DNA of 64,000 nucleotides from XYD12-FULL-36-8 sp964391015 (GTDB lineage: Bacteria > Bacteroidota > Ignavibacteria > Ignavibacteriales > Ignavibacteriaceae), in the NCBI GenBank assembly GCA_964391015.1, contig CAYMKU010000007.1:1-64000 (forward strand), written 5' to 3'. Made by a program: the position numbers and the translations under genes. Under the pieces are notes generated by a model that saw only the letters and a program-made list of their open reading frames with translations, did no database searches and was not told the origin of the DNA. Positions 36,914 through 46,482 of this stretch are shown here, piece by piece; position 1 is the first letter of the stretch, and every line of letters starts with the position of its first letter.

Positions 36914-38852
36914 AATGGATGACTGGATTGTACCGGTTTTTAAGCCCATCAAGATATTCACGTTCAAGGCGCTTACTCTCTGATTCCTGGAACGCACCAG
37001 ATACTTCGGCTTTTGCTTCTTCAAAAGTTTTCTTTCTTGATGCTTCCTTTAAATTAAACCGTATTATAGAATAGCCACCAGCGTTGCTAATTAAAGACGA
37101 ATATTCACCAGGCTTTTTTAACTTATCAGCTTCGATAGCAAGTTGAGTTGATTTTGTATCAACCAAATCAAATTTTCCTGCCTTCTCTTTGAAACCAGGC
37201 CGTTCTGTAAATTTAGACGCCAAAGTATCAAAGTTTGCACCAGAATTTAGTTGGTTTAAATAAACATTCGCTAAAGAATCTTTTCTAGTAAAGATTTCAC
37301 TAAAGCTTACTCTATCAGGCCAAACATATTTTTCTTTGGTGCTCTGGTAAAAATTATAAAGCTTCACACTATCAATAGAAATTTTATTCCAAATTTCATC
37401 TTCTTGTAATTTGAAAATAAAAATACCATTCTTATAGTCCTCCATTAACGATGCGAATGAAGCATTTGTCTTTTCAAGATTTAATGCTTCTTGTTCAAGC
37501 AAATCATCTCCACTTATCTTTTTGATGGCATTAGTAATTAAGTCAGAATTAACTATTCTATTTACAAAATCAGGAGTTGATCCAAGCTTCTTCCAGAATT
37601 CGGAACAACTTATAGCTTGATTGGCAAAAGTATAGAGAGGTAAATCTTTTGCATTATCTAAATCAAAATTTTCATCACCAACTTTTGCAGAATCGCTTTT
37701 CTCGAGGAATGCAGAATAATTTTGACCATTTAATTTGTAATTATATTTATGACGCAAACTATCAACCAATTTATCATACTGAGCTTGATATCGAGTTTGC
37801 TTATAAATCTTCTTTAGATTTTCATGCTCTTCATCAAGCGAAGGAAGCGGTGCTTTCTCAGTAAGCTTAATTATATGATATCCAAAATTTGATTTCACAA
37901 CATCTGAAATCTCACCAACTTTAAGATTAAATGCTGCCTCATCAAATTCTTTAACCATCATTCTTCGCTCAAAGAATCCTAAATCACCGCCACTCTCCTT
38001 TGATCCTGGATCCTCAGAATATTGTAACGCTAATTGAGCAAAATCAGCACCGGAATTTAGAAGCATTTTCACAGAATCAATTGTAGCTCTGGCTGCAATC
38101 GAATCCATTTCTCCATTAGCATTATTAAAATCAACCAGTATGTGACTTGCCTTGATCTTAGGTACTCTTTCCCTTTTTTCTGTTACTTTAATAATATGAA
38201 AACCATATCTTGTTTGAATAACTTCAGGATAAACTTGTCCCGCAGCGGTTTTATAACACGCATCTTCAAATTCGACTGGAAGCAATCCTGCGGTGATATA
38301 AAAGATATCACCTCCCAAAGGTGCAGAGAAATAATCTTGTGAATTGCGTTTTGCTAATTCATCAAAATTCGAACCTTTTTTTATGCTGTCTAGAATTGCA
38401 ACTGTTTTTAATTTGGCAGCTTCTTCACCTGCAGAATCAGGACGGATCATAATGTGGCTGACTCGTAATTCCCATTTTCTTCTGTTGTATAGTTCTTGAA
38501 CTCCAGATTCAACAATATTTTTTTCAAGAATGTAGGTGACACCAACTTTTTTCTTATAGTCCGTAAGCTCATTCATCAATTCAGTATCTTTCTCGTAACC
38601 ACGCACCGAGGCATCTCTTAATTTCATTTTGAAGTTAACATAAAGATCGAGAAAGTTTTTTAGCTTGTTCAAGCTGTCAGTTTTAGCTTGCTCTAAACCG
38701 CCTGCATTTTTAAGGTAGGCATCTTCATATTCTCCCATTTTAACTTCTGAGTCGCCAAATTCAGCAAGAACTATTTCAGAATGTTTGGGTGAACAAGAAA
38801 TAAATATTAATGTAATGATAAGTGAGAAATAGAGAACGATACGAGATACCAT
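36882..38852 (-). CDS. parvulin-type peptidyl-prolyl isomerase lipoprotein
   Basis: About 656 aa from the ATG at 38852, with GGGAG nine bases upstream. A lipoprotein signal ends in IFISC. Two parvulin domains follow: RVSHIMIRPDSAG to PLGGDIFYI and YGFHIIKV, and KASHILVDF to ESGGDLGFFE and FGYHIIKL. A second SurA-N-like and a third, partly conserved parvulin-like segment (RVSFSEIFTRKDS to GGYSIIRFN) occur near the C-terminus. It is first in the three-gene chaperone set and probably works on outer-membrane proteins at the periplasmic face. Confidence 0.85.
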   Translation of the reverse strand: MVSRIVLYFSLIITLIFISCSPKHSEIVLAEFGDSEVKMGEYEDAYLKNAGGLEQAKTDSLNKLKNFLDLYVNFKMKLRDASVRGYEKDTELMNELTDYKKKVGVTYILEKNIVESGVQELYNRRKWELRVSHIMIRPDSAGEEAAKLKTVAILDSIKKGSNFDELAKRNSQDYFSAPLGGDIFYITAGLLPVEFEDACYKTAAGQVYPEVIQTRYGFHIIKVTEKRERVPKIKASHILVDFNNANGEMDSIAARATIDSVKMLLNSGADFAQLALQYSEDPGSKESGGDLGFFERRMMVKEFDEAAFNLKVGEISDVVKSNFGYHIIKLTEKAPLPSLDEEHENLKKIYKQTRYQAQYDKLVDSLRHKYNYKLNGQNYSAFLEKSDSAKVGDENFDLDNAKDLPLYTFANQAISCSEFWKKLGSTPDFVNRIVNSDLITNAIKKISGDDLLEQEALNLEKTNASFASLMEDYKNGIFIFKLQEDEIWNKISIDSVKLYNFYQSTKEKYVWPDRVSFSEIFTRKDSLANVYLNQLNSGANFDTLASKFTERPGFKEKAGKFDLVDTKSTQLAIEADKLKKPGEYSSLISNAGGYSIIRFNLKEASRKKTFEEAKAEVSGAFQESESKRLEREYLDGLKNRYNPVIHYENLDKAFKE

Positions 38853-38971
38853 TGAAAACAACTCCCTTGGAATAGTTTAATAATTTTTAGCCATTAATTT
38901 TAGCTATTGAATGCCTGAAAATCAAGATAAGATAAGCTTCCTGCAGCTTAATTTCTGAGAAACCACTCTAA

Positions 38972-40990
38972 TTATTTTGCTAAAGTGATTTTAATTGATT
39001 TCTGAAAACCTTCACTTTCTAGTCTAAGTAAATACACTCCGCTTGTCATTGGATAGTTAGAATCATTTGTTGAAAAAATGATCTCATGCTCCCCTGCTTG
39101 AACTTCACCAGAGAAAATCTGTCCTACTTTACACCCAAGCATATCATATAAATTTATTTTTATAAATGCATCAAATGGAACAGAATACTTTATTTTGGTT
39201 GAAGGATTAAACGGATTAGGATAATTTTGGGAAAGAGTAAACTCACTTGGATTAGCAATGGTAACTTCCACAACAGAACTGTAATCAAATGTCCCATCTA
39301 AATCAATTTGCTTTAAGCGATAATAATATTTCCCTGGAATCTGGATTTTATTAATAAATTGGTATTCTTTTATCGAGTTGCTATTCCCCGCTGCATTAAC
39401 AAATCCAATTTCACTAAATACTGCATTATCCTTGGCTTGCTCTATGGAAAATCCGTAACCATTTGTCTCTGTTGCTGTTGCCCATGTAAGCTGAATACCA
39501 TTTGCAAATTTTTCTGCATTAAAACTAATTAGCTCAACCGGCGTTGCATAATTGATTGCATTTAAAGCATTAAGAATTCCCCATCCATATTCTCTGTCCG
39601 GGTTTCCACTCCTTGATGCTGTACTTCTCATAGCATCTCTTACTTGAATGGGTGTTAGACTATGATTGAAGCTTAAGATAATGGCTGCAACCCCAGCAGC
39701 TAAGGGGCAACTAAATGAAGTTCCACTTCCAGTAGTATATGTTGTGTTGCCGAATGGACTTGCAAGCGTTACTCCAGAACCCATTGCCATAACATCAGGT
39801 TTAATTCTGCCATCCACTGTGTTGCCAACACTACTAAAACTTACACGTGTTCCTGAAGAACTAACTGCCCCAACAGCAATAATACTATCTCCATCTGCAG
39901 GTGCACCTAAAGTATTGTGAGTTGAGTTGTATCCCTCATTCCCTGCAGAGTTAACTACAACAATTCCTTTTTTAGCTGCTAAATCTCCAGCGATAGTTAT
40001 TCGTGCTGTGTTTCCATCCATATTCTGCCACGTATATCCAATGTAAGGTGAATCATAACCCAAATATCCCAGAGAAGTTGAGGTTACATCAACACCAATA
40101 CTATCCGCCCATTCCAATGCTGCAATCCAATTATCTTCCTCAATTGGAGTTTCGCTGTCTGTGTTTTCAGTTTTAGCAAGAATGAAATCAGCACCGAATG
40201 CAGGACCAATTAGTTTACCTTGCTTAAAGCCACCAATAGCTGAAAGCGTTTGTGTTCCATGGCTTCCGCTTCCCATATCAGTACTATCACCAACACCGGG
40301 ATCATGGTTCACAAAATCATATTTAGCAATTATGTTCATTGTTGAAAATACTTCATGAGAGAGAAGACTAAAACCTGCATCCATTACACAAATTGTAACT
40401 CCCTGTCCTCTATAACCTAAATTGTGAAGTGCAGGAACATTTATTTGCTGAAGCTGCGTTAGTGAAGCACCATAATCATAGGCATTGGGGCTCTTCGGCT
40501 GCTGCTGGTTCAGACTGTTCAGATCAATTTCAAATGGCTGGCATGTCTCCTCATAAACTTTGGGAAGACAGGCAACTAAATCTATCTTATTAACAAAAGG
40601 TAATGCCCCAATAGAATTTAACTTTGATATTGCCACATAACCACTCACAGCGTTGAACCATTTTGATTTTTGTTTAAACTTAAATCCTAAGGACTGAATT
40701 TGCTCAATGTAATTATCGTTGACCGGTAAGTCGGTTTGATCTATGAGAGTATTTTGATTAAATACTTTTAATCTTCTTTGAAGTGATTTCTCGCTGACCA
40801 CAATTTGTGGATGTGAAAAATAATTTTCAACATTAGGACCTTTATCTTTAAATTCAATCCAAACAAGCAACTCAGAATTTTGCGTGGAACCTTCAATACA
40901 ATTTCTTAATTGATAGGTATATTTTTCTACTGGTATTTGTGCAAAAATTGCTGTTGTGAAAAACATAAGAAGTGTAATAAAATATTTCAT
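38972..40990 (-). CDS. subtilisin-like (S8) protease with C-terminal sorting domain
   Basis: A 672-aa secreted protease with signal MKYFITLLMFFTTAIFAQ. After an N-terminal propeptide-like region the S8 domain holds the triad: Asp in ICVMDAGFS near residue 205, His in GSHGTQTLSA near 245, oxyanion Asn in VVNSAGNEG, and Ser in GTSFSCPLAAG near 425. A fibronectin-like linker precedes the sorting domain with LSQNYPNPFNPSTKIKY and the last residues KITLAK. Type IX export and surface attachment are inferred from the domain. A short stem TAAGCT/AGCTTA lies after the gene near 38935-38950. Confidence 0.9.
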   Translation of the reverse strand: MKYFITLLMFFTTAIFAQIPVEKYTYQLRNCIEGSTQNSELLVWIEFKDKGPNVENYFSHPQIVVSEKSLQRRLKVFNQNTLIDQTDLPVNDNYIEQIQSLGFKFKQKSKWFNAVSGYVAISKLNSIGALPFVNKIDLVACLPKVYEETCQPFEIDLNSLNQQQPKSPNAYDYGASLTQLQQINVPALHNLGYRGQGVTICVMDAGFSLLSHEVFSTMNIIAKYDFVNHDPGVGDSTDMGSGSHGTQTLSAIGGFKQGKLIGPAFGADFILAKTENTDSETPIEEDNWIAALEWADSIGVDVTSTSLGYLGYDSPYIGYTWQNMDGNTARITIAGDLAAKKGIVVVNSAGNEGYNSTHNTLGAPADGDSIIAVGAVSSSGTRVSFSSVGNTVDGRIKPDVMAMGSGVTLASPFGNTTYTTGSGTSFSCPLAAGVAAIILSFNHSLTPIQVRDAMRSTASRSGNPDREYGWGILNALNAINYATPVELISFNAEKFANGIQLTWATATETNGYGFSIEQAKDNAVFSEIGFVNAAGNSNSIKEYQFINKIQIPGKYYYRLKQIDLDGTFDYSSVVEVTIANPSEFTLSQNYPNPFNPSTKIKYSVPFDAFIKINLYDMLGCKVGQIFSGEVQAGEHEIIFSTNDSNYPMTSGVYLLRLESEGFQKSIKITLAK

Positions 40991-41021
40991 CTTTCATCCA
41001 AATTTTTTTATTGACTAAAAT

Positions 41022-43064
41022 TTATTTTGCTCGCGTGCCTACTTTAACACCAGAACTAACTGTGAGAACTTCGTGCTTTCCTGGCTCGGTTTCAAGAGCT
41101 AATATCATACCCTTTGACTCAAGACCCATCAGCTTTGCTGGTTTAAGATTTGCGACAACCATGACTTTCTTCCCAATTAAATCTTCCGGTGCATAACTTT
41201 TGGCAATTCCAGCAACAATTTGTCTTTTCTCATTCCCTATGGCGATATTCAGTTTCAATAATTTTTCGCTTCTTTCAACTCGTTCAGCAGTAAGAACCTC
41301 CGCAACTTTTAGCTGAACCTTCATAAAATCTTCGATTGTTATTAAATCATCTACTATTATTGCTTCGCTCATGGCTGCGCCTTTAAGCTTCTCGATTTGT
41401 TTTTCAATTACTTCGTCCTCGATCTTTGAAAAAAGTATTTCGGTACTATTGAGTTTGTGTGCCGGTCTTAAATTTTCTTTGCCACTGTCGTTCCAATTTG
41501 TCGGGCTTGCGTTCAACATCTTGAATAGCTTTTCAGATGAAAAAGGAATTATTGGATAAAATAATTCAGCAAGAGTATAAATCACATTTAAGCAAATGTT
41601 AATATTTGTCCCACACTTCTCCTTATCAGATTTGATAGTTTTCCACGGTTCAGAATCATTGAAATATTTATTTCCTGCTCTGGCAAGATTCATTATTTCA
41701 AGAACGCTATCCTTCACCCTAAAATTTTCAAAAAGGTCGGCAATTTTTTTAGGATATGATTCTGTCAGTTTGAGCATTTCTTCGTCAATCTTTTCAATTT
41801 TATTTCGCGAAGGAACTTTACCATCAAAATGCTTATAGACAAATGTGAATGTTCTGTTTATTAAATTCCCAAAAATATCAGCAAGCTCTGAGTTATTTCT
41901 AAGTTGAAATTCCTTCCAATAAAAATCCGTATCCCTGTTTTCAGGGAGATTTGCCGCAAGAGTATATCGCAACGGATCGGCTGGAAATAAATTCAAAAAT
42001 TCTTCAACATCAATTCCCCAGTTTCTGCTTTTGGAAAATTTCTTCCCTTCAAAATTTAAGAATTCATTTGCGGGTACATTCTGCGGAAGACAATATTGTT
42101 CTTTCCCGGCTTGATTCCATGCCATCAGAATTGCAGGGAAAATGACAGTATGAAAAACAACATTATCTTTCCCAATAAAAGCAATATACTTTGTGCCTGG
42201 ATCCTGCCAATATCTTTTCCAAAGATCCGGTTGATTTCTTTGCTGAGATAATTCTTTTGTAGATGAGATATAACCAAGAACTGCCTCGAACCAAACATAA
42301 ATAACTTTCCCAGCAGCAGAATCAACAGGGACTTTTATTCCCCAATCCAAATCGCGAGTGATCGCTCGATCTTTTAGTCCATCTTTAAACCAACCTCTAC
42401 AGTATTGAAGAACATTATCCTTCCAGCCAAATTTTTTATTCATTTCATTAACATACTTTTCCAAAGCAGGTTGATATTGACCAAGCGGAAAATAGTAATG
42501 CGTTGTTTCTCTAAGAGTGGGAGTCCCATCGGAAATCTTACTTTTAGGATTTTTTAATTCCGAGGGATCATACAATGAGCCGCAATTTTCACATTCATCG
42601 CTTCGAGCTTCTTCATTTCCACACCGAGGACAGGTTCCCTCAACATACCTATCCGGTAAAAACATGTTGGCTTTATCATCAAAAAATTGAAGTGATTTCT
42701 TCTCAACCAACAATCCACGAGTATAAAACTCAAGGAAAAATCCTTTCGCAGTTTCGTGGTGAATCGGAAGACTTGTACGTGAATAATTATCGAAGCTCAT
42801 TCCAAATCGAGCAAATGCTTTTTTGTTAGCTTCATGATAACGATCAATAATCACTTGGGGAGAAACTTTTTCTTTATCAGCACCAATGGTAATTGGAACT
42901 CCATGCTCATCGGAGCCGCAGACGTAAATTACATCATCCCCATTTAATCTTTTATACCTAACATAAATATCCGCAGGTAAGTATGCTCCGCTAAGGTGAC
43001 CAAGATGAATTGGTCCATTTGCATAGGGAAGTGCTGATGTAACGAGTACTTTTTCTTTCGCCAA
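41022..43064 (-). CDS. metG: methionine-tRNA ligase
   Basis: A 680-aa class I aminoacyl-tRNA synthetase. The HIGH motif appears as HLGH near residues 21-24, the KMSKS loop as KFSKS near 337, and a zinc knuckle with four cysteines lies around 144-161 (CPRCGNEEARSDECENCG). The C-terminal ~110 residues form an EMAPII/tRNA-binding domain that promotes dimerisation. Length fits the larger bacterial type. Upstream, 205 bp contain a stem-loop at 43209-43244 and the small gene at 43270. Confidence 0.96.
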   Translation of the reverse strand: MAKEKVLVTSALPYANGPIHLGHLSGAYLPADIYVRYKRLNGDDVIYVCGSDEHGVPITIGADKEKVSPQVIIDRYHEANKKAFARFGMSFDNYSRTSLPIHHETAKGFFLEFYTRGLLVEKKSLQFFDDKANMFLPDRYVEGTCPRCGNEEARSDECENCGSLYDPSELKNPKSKISDGTPTLRETTHYYFPLGQYQPALEKYVNEMNKKFGWKDNVLQYCRGWFKDGLKDRAITRDLDWGIKVPVDSAAGKVIYVWFEAVLGYISSTKELSQQRNQPDLWKRYWQDPGTKYIAFIGKDNVVFHTVIFPAILMAWNQAGKEQYCLPQNVPANEFLNFEGKKFSKSRNWGIDVEEFLNLFPADPLRYTLAANLPENRDTDFYWKEFQLRNNSELADIFGNLINRTFTFVYKHFDGKVPSRNKIEKIDEEMLKLTESYPKKIADLFENFRVKDSVLEIMNLARAGNKYFNDSEPWKTIKSDKEKCGTNINICLNVIYTLAELFYPIIPFSSEKLFKMLNASPTNWNDSGKENLRPAHKLNSTEILFSKIEDEVIEKQIEKLKGAAMSEAIIVDDLITIEDFMKVQLKVAEVLTAERVERSEKLLKLNIAIGNEKRQIVAGIAKSYAPEDLIGKKVMVVANLKPAKLMGLESKGMILALETEPGKHEVLTVSSGVKVGTRAK

Positions 43065-43208
43065 AATAACTACCGAATTATTGCTTTATAGAATTTGAGA
43101 GGGAAATATAAGGAAAAATAAAAAGACAACTATACAAACGTAATTTGACAAATACTGATTGAGATTCACATAGAAGAGGGATTTAACCAGTTCCAAAACT
43201 GATTGTAT

Positions 43209-43256
43209 GCCCATAAAGTGTTGAGCCAGTATCTGGGTATGGGCTTAGAATTTTTT
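43209..43256 (+). repeat. nested stem-loop with T tract
   Basis: An outer stem GCCCATA/TATGGGC (43209-43215 with 43238-43244) encloses CCAG-TAT-CTGG (43226-43229 with 43233-43236) and is followed on the plus strand by ATTTTTT. On the minus strand it lies in the transcript ahead of metG. A terminator or a leader structure are both possible; neither is proven. Confidence 0.4.
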
Positions 43257-43269
43257 AAGTAAAGGGAAC

Positions 43270-43515
43270 CTAAAAGTGTCCTAGCTGATGAAATTTTGAT
43301 TGGACATTTACTCTTATTGTTGGAGCATCAATATCACTATCATCATAATCTGATTGATCATCTGGGAGGATATCTATTTTATTAGCGAAATAAATTCGTT
43401 CCGCTATCGCCGTCAGTGTTTTCTTTGGCAGTTTAGCAAGCTCTGCCTCTGTATATAAACCTGTAAGAACTTCACAAAATGATTTTTGATGTTTATTCCG
43501 TAAAGATTTTTTCAT
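43270..43515 (-). CDS. hypothetical small protein
   Basis: An 81-aa protein supported mainly by a good ribosome binding site (GAGGAGACATT before the ATG). The first half is basic and helical with a TEAELAKLPKKTLTAIAERI segment; the second half is acidic (SDYDDSDID). Trp is absent and no domain is recognised. It stands alone between metG and the LiaF-like operon. It could be a small DNA- or RNA-associated protein, but this is a guess. Confidence 0.5.
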   Translation of the reverse strand: MKKSLRNKHQKSFCEVLTGLYTEAELAKLPKKTLTAIAERIYFANKIDILPDDQSDYDDSDIDAPTIRVNVQSKFHQLGHF

Positions 43516-43841
43516 AATGTCTCCTCTGCTATTTAAGTCAATATATCTTTTACAAAATAAATTTCAATCGCTGTGCCAGAAATCAAATATTATATCAGAC
43601 TTACAAATTTCCTTTATAAAGTTCAGTAATTGCCCGATAACCTCTTCCTAAACCTTCCATCTTGTAGCTAATTAAGAAAGTAAACCATGGCAAGACACCA
43701 TTTTTTTATCATTCTGATTGTGAGCAACGGTCATTTGCATGGCTTTTACCGAAATTTTATGCTCATTTACCGATTTATACTTACTTTCTTTGCAGGTAAT
43801 AATTATGTTTCGACAGAAAAAAATACAAGGAGATATTAGAA
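43516..43841 (+). other. intergenic control region of the LiaF/LytS/LytTR operon
   Basis: This 326-bp gap has no supported gene. It holds the divergent Shine-Dalgarno of the small gene at 43515, a direct repeat at 43745-43773, a likely -10 region around 43797-43802 (TAATAA) and AAGGAGAT at 43828-43835 just before the LiaF-like ATG. Confidence 0.5.
43745..43773 (+). promoter_or_regulatory. direct repeat TTTACCGA, candidate LytTR operator
   Basis: TTTACCGA occurs at 43745-43752 and again at 43766-43773, exactly 21 bp apart (two helical turns). LytTR-domain regulators typically bind two ~9-bp direct repeats spaced 12-13 bp, just upstream of the -35 region, and a LytTR regulator is encoded in this operon. 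Autoregulation is inferred from geometry and position; the motif does not match the published consensus closely. Confidence 0.45.
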
Positions 43842-44561
43842 ATGGAAAATCACAATCATTCATCACCCTCTAAAATTTTTATTGGAACACTTTTAATTAT
43901 CATTGGGGGATTTTTTCTCCTTCGCTCATTTCAAATTTTGCCATTTGAAATCAGCTATGTGATTTTTTCTTGGAGATTTGTGCTCTTCATAATTGGGATA
44001 ATCATACTTATAAATTCTAACAATAAGTCTTTAGGAATAATATTAACGACTATTGGCGGACTATTGCTTTTCCCCAGAATATTTCCAGAGATTGACATTG
44101 ATGGGAAATTATTATTTGGAATTATTATTATCGCCTTAGGTATTTACATAATTTTCAGAAGCAGTGGTAGTAAGTTTCATCCAAAATTTATGGGGACATC
44201 TGATAGCATAAATAAAGACTATATTGACGATGTTGCTGTATTTGGGGGTGGTCATAAGGCATTAACATCTAACAATTTTAAAGGCGGTAACATTACTGCA
44301 ATTTTTGGTGGCTCGGAGATTGACTTAACAACTTGTACTCTTGCAGAAGGGAATAATGTTATAAACATAACAGCAATATTCGGCGGTTCGACAATAATTG
44401 TTCCTCAAAAGTGGAATGTTTTATTGAATGTCACTCCAATATTTGGAGGTTTCTCAAACAAGATCCGAAGAGAACCAAATTTAGTAGTTGACCAGTCTCG
44501 AACTTTAGTCATAAAAGGAATAGCCATGTTCGGCGGTGGTGAAATCAAGTCATTCTATTGA
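43842..44561 (+). CDS. LiaF-like membrane protein
   Basis: A 239-aa protein with four hydrophobic helices in the first ~110 residues (IFIGTLLIIIGGFFLLRSF, then WRFVLFIIGIIILI, IILTTIGGLLLF, LFGIIIIALGIYIIF), then a cytosolic or extracytosolic beta domain with repeated (A/P)xFGG motifs (VAVFGGG, AIFGGSEID, PIFGGF, AMFGGGEI). This is the YvqF/LiaF-C arrangement. LiaF proteins repress a neighbouring sensor kinase in envelope-stress systems, which matches the kinase encoded 12 bp downstream. AAGGAGAT precedes the ATG. Confidence 0.8.
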   Translation: MENHNHSSPSKIFIGTLLIIIGGFFLLRSFQILPFEISYVIFSWRFVLFIIGIIILINSNNKSLGIILTTIGGLLLFPRIFPEIDIDGKLLFGIIIIALGIYIIFRSSGSKFHPKFMGTSDSINKDYIDDVAVFGGGHKALTSNNFKGGNITAIFGGSEIDLTTCTLAEGNNVINITAIFGGSTIIVPQKWNVLLNVTPIFGGFSNKIRREPNLVVDQSRTLVIKGIAMFGGGEIKSFY

Positions 44562-44573
44562 GAGAAGAATGAA

Positions 44574-45635
44574 ATGTTGACGAATCCAATTCTTAAGAAT
44601 CCGAAAAATTTTCTCAGCTACGTTTTTATTTGGCTCATAATTACTACTGCTTACATCCAGATTCTTATTTTCGGCGAAAGAATAAATCTTACGATTGCGC
44701 TATTTGATGGTTTAGTGTTTAACATTCTATTAGCAGGATTTGGCTTAAGCTACTGGTATTCGGTTAAATACATTTCGTTTGAAACATATTCGCTTCCAAA
44801 GGTACTAATAAGTCAAGCTATTGGCGGAATAATTTCCACAGTTTTGTGGTTAGCCATAGGTTATTTTATAACTAATTTGATAATAGTTCCAGCTGAAGAT
44901 TATACAACTTTTTTTCTAAAAAATATCGGTTGGAGACTTTTAGTCGGAATCCTTTTCTATTTTCTCATCATATCATTTTATAATCTGATTATTTACTACA
45001 CAAATTTCCATGAAAAAACTGTACATGAAAATGAACTGAAAAACTTAATCACTCAAGCTGAATTGAAAAGCTTAAAATTTCAACTAAACCCTCATTTTAT
45101 TTTTAATAGCCTGAATTCAATGAGTGCACTAACAACTATTGATCCAACTAAAGCAAGGAGCATGATATTAAAGCTGGCAGAATTCCTTCGCTATACTTTA
45201 GTTAATAATGACCGTCAAAAAAATAAATTGAGTGAAGAATTAACTAACATTAAGTTGTACCTCGAAATCGAAAAAATAAGATTTGAAGACAAGTTCGATT
45301 TTATGGAGAACATATCAGAAGAAAGTAAAAATGTATTTGTTCCCAACATGATTCTTCAGCCATTGTTTGAAAATGCTATCAAACATGCAGTTTATGAATC
45401 GCTGGAAAAAGTAACATTAAAATTTAAAAGTTTTGTTCAAAATGATTTTTTAAACATGTCACTTGAAAATAATTACGATTCAGCTGGGAAAAATAACAGC
45501 GGAAGCGGTATTGGGCTGAAAAACATTAACGAGCGCCTAAAGTTAATTTATGGTTTGAATAATTTGATGAATGTGGAGAAAACTGGGGATAAATTCAAAG
45601 TTAATTTGTACATTCCATTAAACGACCATTCGTGA
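44574..45635 (+). CDS. LytS/YehU-type sensor histidine kinase
   Basis: A 353-aa inner-membrane sensor. Four transmembrane helices occupy about residues 15-145, a short coiled linker follows, and the His_kinase domain shows LKFQLNPHFIFNSLNSMSAL with the phospho-accepting His near 178, then an ATPase with QPLFENAIKHAV (N box) and GSGIGLKNINERL (G box). No periplasmic sensor domain is present, so sensing probably happens in the membrane or through the LiaF-like partner. The response regulator follows after 50 bp. Confidence 0.9.
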   Translation: MLTNPILKNPKNFLSYVFIWLIITTAYIQILIFGERINLTIALFDGLVFNILLAGFGLSYWYSVKYISFETYSLPKVLISQAIGGIISTVLWLAIGYFITNLIIVPAEDYTTFFLKNIGWRLLVGILFYFLIISFYNLIIYYTNFHEKTVHENELKNLITQAELKSLKFQLNPHFIFNSLNSMSALTTIDPTKARSMILKLAEFLRYTLVNNDRQKNKLSEELTNIKLYLEIEKIRFEDKFDFMENISEESKNVFVPNMILQPLFENAIKHAVYESLEKVTLKFKSFVQNDFLNMSLENNYDSAGKNNSGSGIGLKNINERLKLIYGLNNLMNVEKTGDKFKVNLYIPLNDHS

Positions 45636-45685
45636 AATTCTAACAGATTCTTTTTCCCACGATTTACTGTTAATTTTATATTGCT

Positions 45686-46438
45686 ATGAAAAATAAAATA
45701 TCAGCAATAATAATAGATGACGAAACTCTTGCCCGCGAACTAATAAAAAAGTATATCGCACATCACTCAGATATTGAAGTAACCGCCGAATGCTCAAATG
45801 GATTTGATGCAATTAGAAAAATAAATCAAGAAAAACCAAACTTGATTTTTCTTGACATACAAATGCCAAAGATAAACGGTTTTGAAATGCTTGAGCTATT
45901 AGAGAATCCTCCTGCGATAATTTTTACGACTGCTTATGATCAATATGCATTAAAGGCATTTGAAGTTAATGCAGTTGATTATCTCTTAAAACCGTTTTCT
46001 CAAGAAAGATTTGATGAAGCTATCAATAGAGTATTGCTTCACCTTGATAACAAATCATTTCAAGAAAATAAGCTGCGGGATTTGATAAAAAGTAACGATC
46101 AAATGAATGATTACATTGAAAGAATAGTTGTAAAAGATGGAGCTGATATTTCTATTATACAATTAGAGGATATTCGCTACCTCGAAGCACAGGATGATTA
46201 TGTTATGATTCATACTTCACAGAAAAAATTTCTAAAACAAAAGACCATGAAATATTTTGATGAGCATTTAAATCCTAAAGACTTTATTCGGATACATCGC
46301 TCATTTATTGTTGCAATTAGAGAAATAAAAAAAATTGAACCTGCTGAAAAAGAAAGCTACCAAGTTGTTCTGGCAGATAAGAAGAATTTGCCTTTGAGCA
46401 GATCAGGTTACAATAGGCTCAAAGACTTCTTTAACTGA
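45686..46438 (+). CDS. LytTR-family response regulator
   Basis: A 250-aa DNA-binding regulator. The receiver domain (about 1-120) has DDE at the acidic pocket, the phosphorylated Asp in FLDIQMPKING near residue 58, and the Lys in LLKPFSQERF. The LytTR domain spans about 150-250, with VKDGADISIIQLEDIRYLEAQDDY, FIRIHRSFIV and the terminal LPLSRSGYNRLKDFF. LytTR proteins bind direct repeats upstream of their targets, and a matching repeat precedes this operon. It converges with the multihaem operon. Confidence 0.92.
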   Translation: MKNKISAIIIDDETLARELIKKYIAHHSDIEVTAECSNGFDAIRKINQEKPNLIFLDIQMPKINGFEMLELLENPPAIIFTTAYDQYALKAFEVNAVDYLLKPFSQERFDEAINRVLLHLDNKSFQENKLRDLIKSNDQMNDYIERIVVKDGADISIIQLEDIRYLEAQDDYVMIHTSQKKFLKQKTMKYFDEHLNPKDFIRIHRSFIVAIREIKKIEPAEKESYQVVLADKKNLPLSRSGYNRLKDFFN

Positions 46439-46482
46439 TTTAAAAAGTAACATTTGATTATATCACATCAGTAAATAATAAA

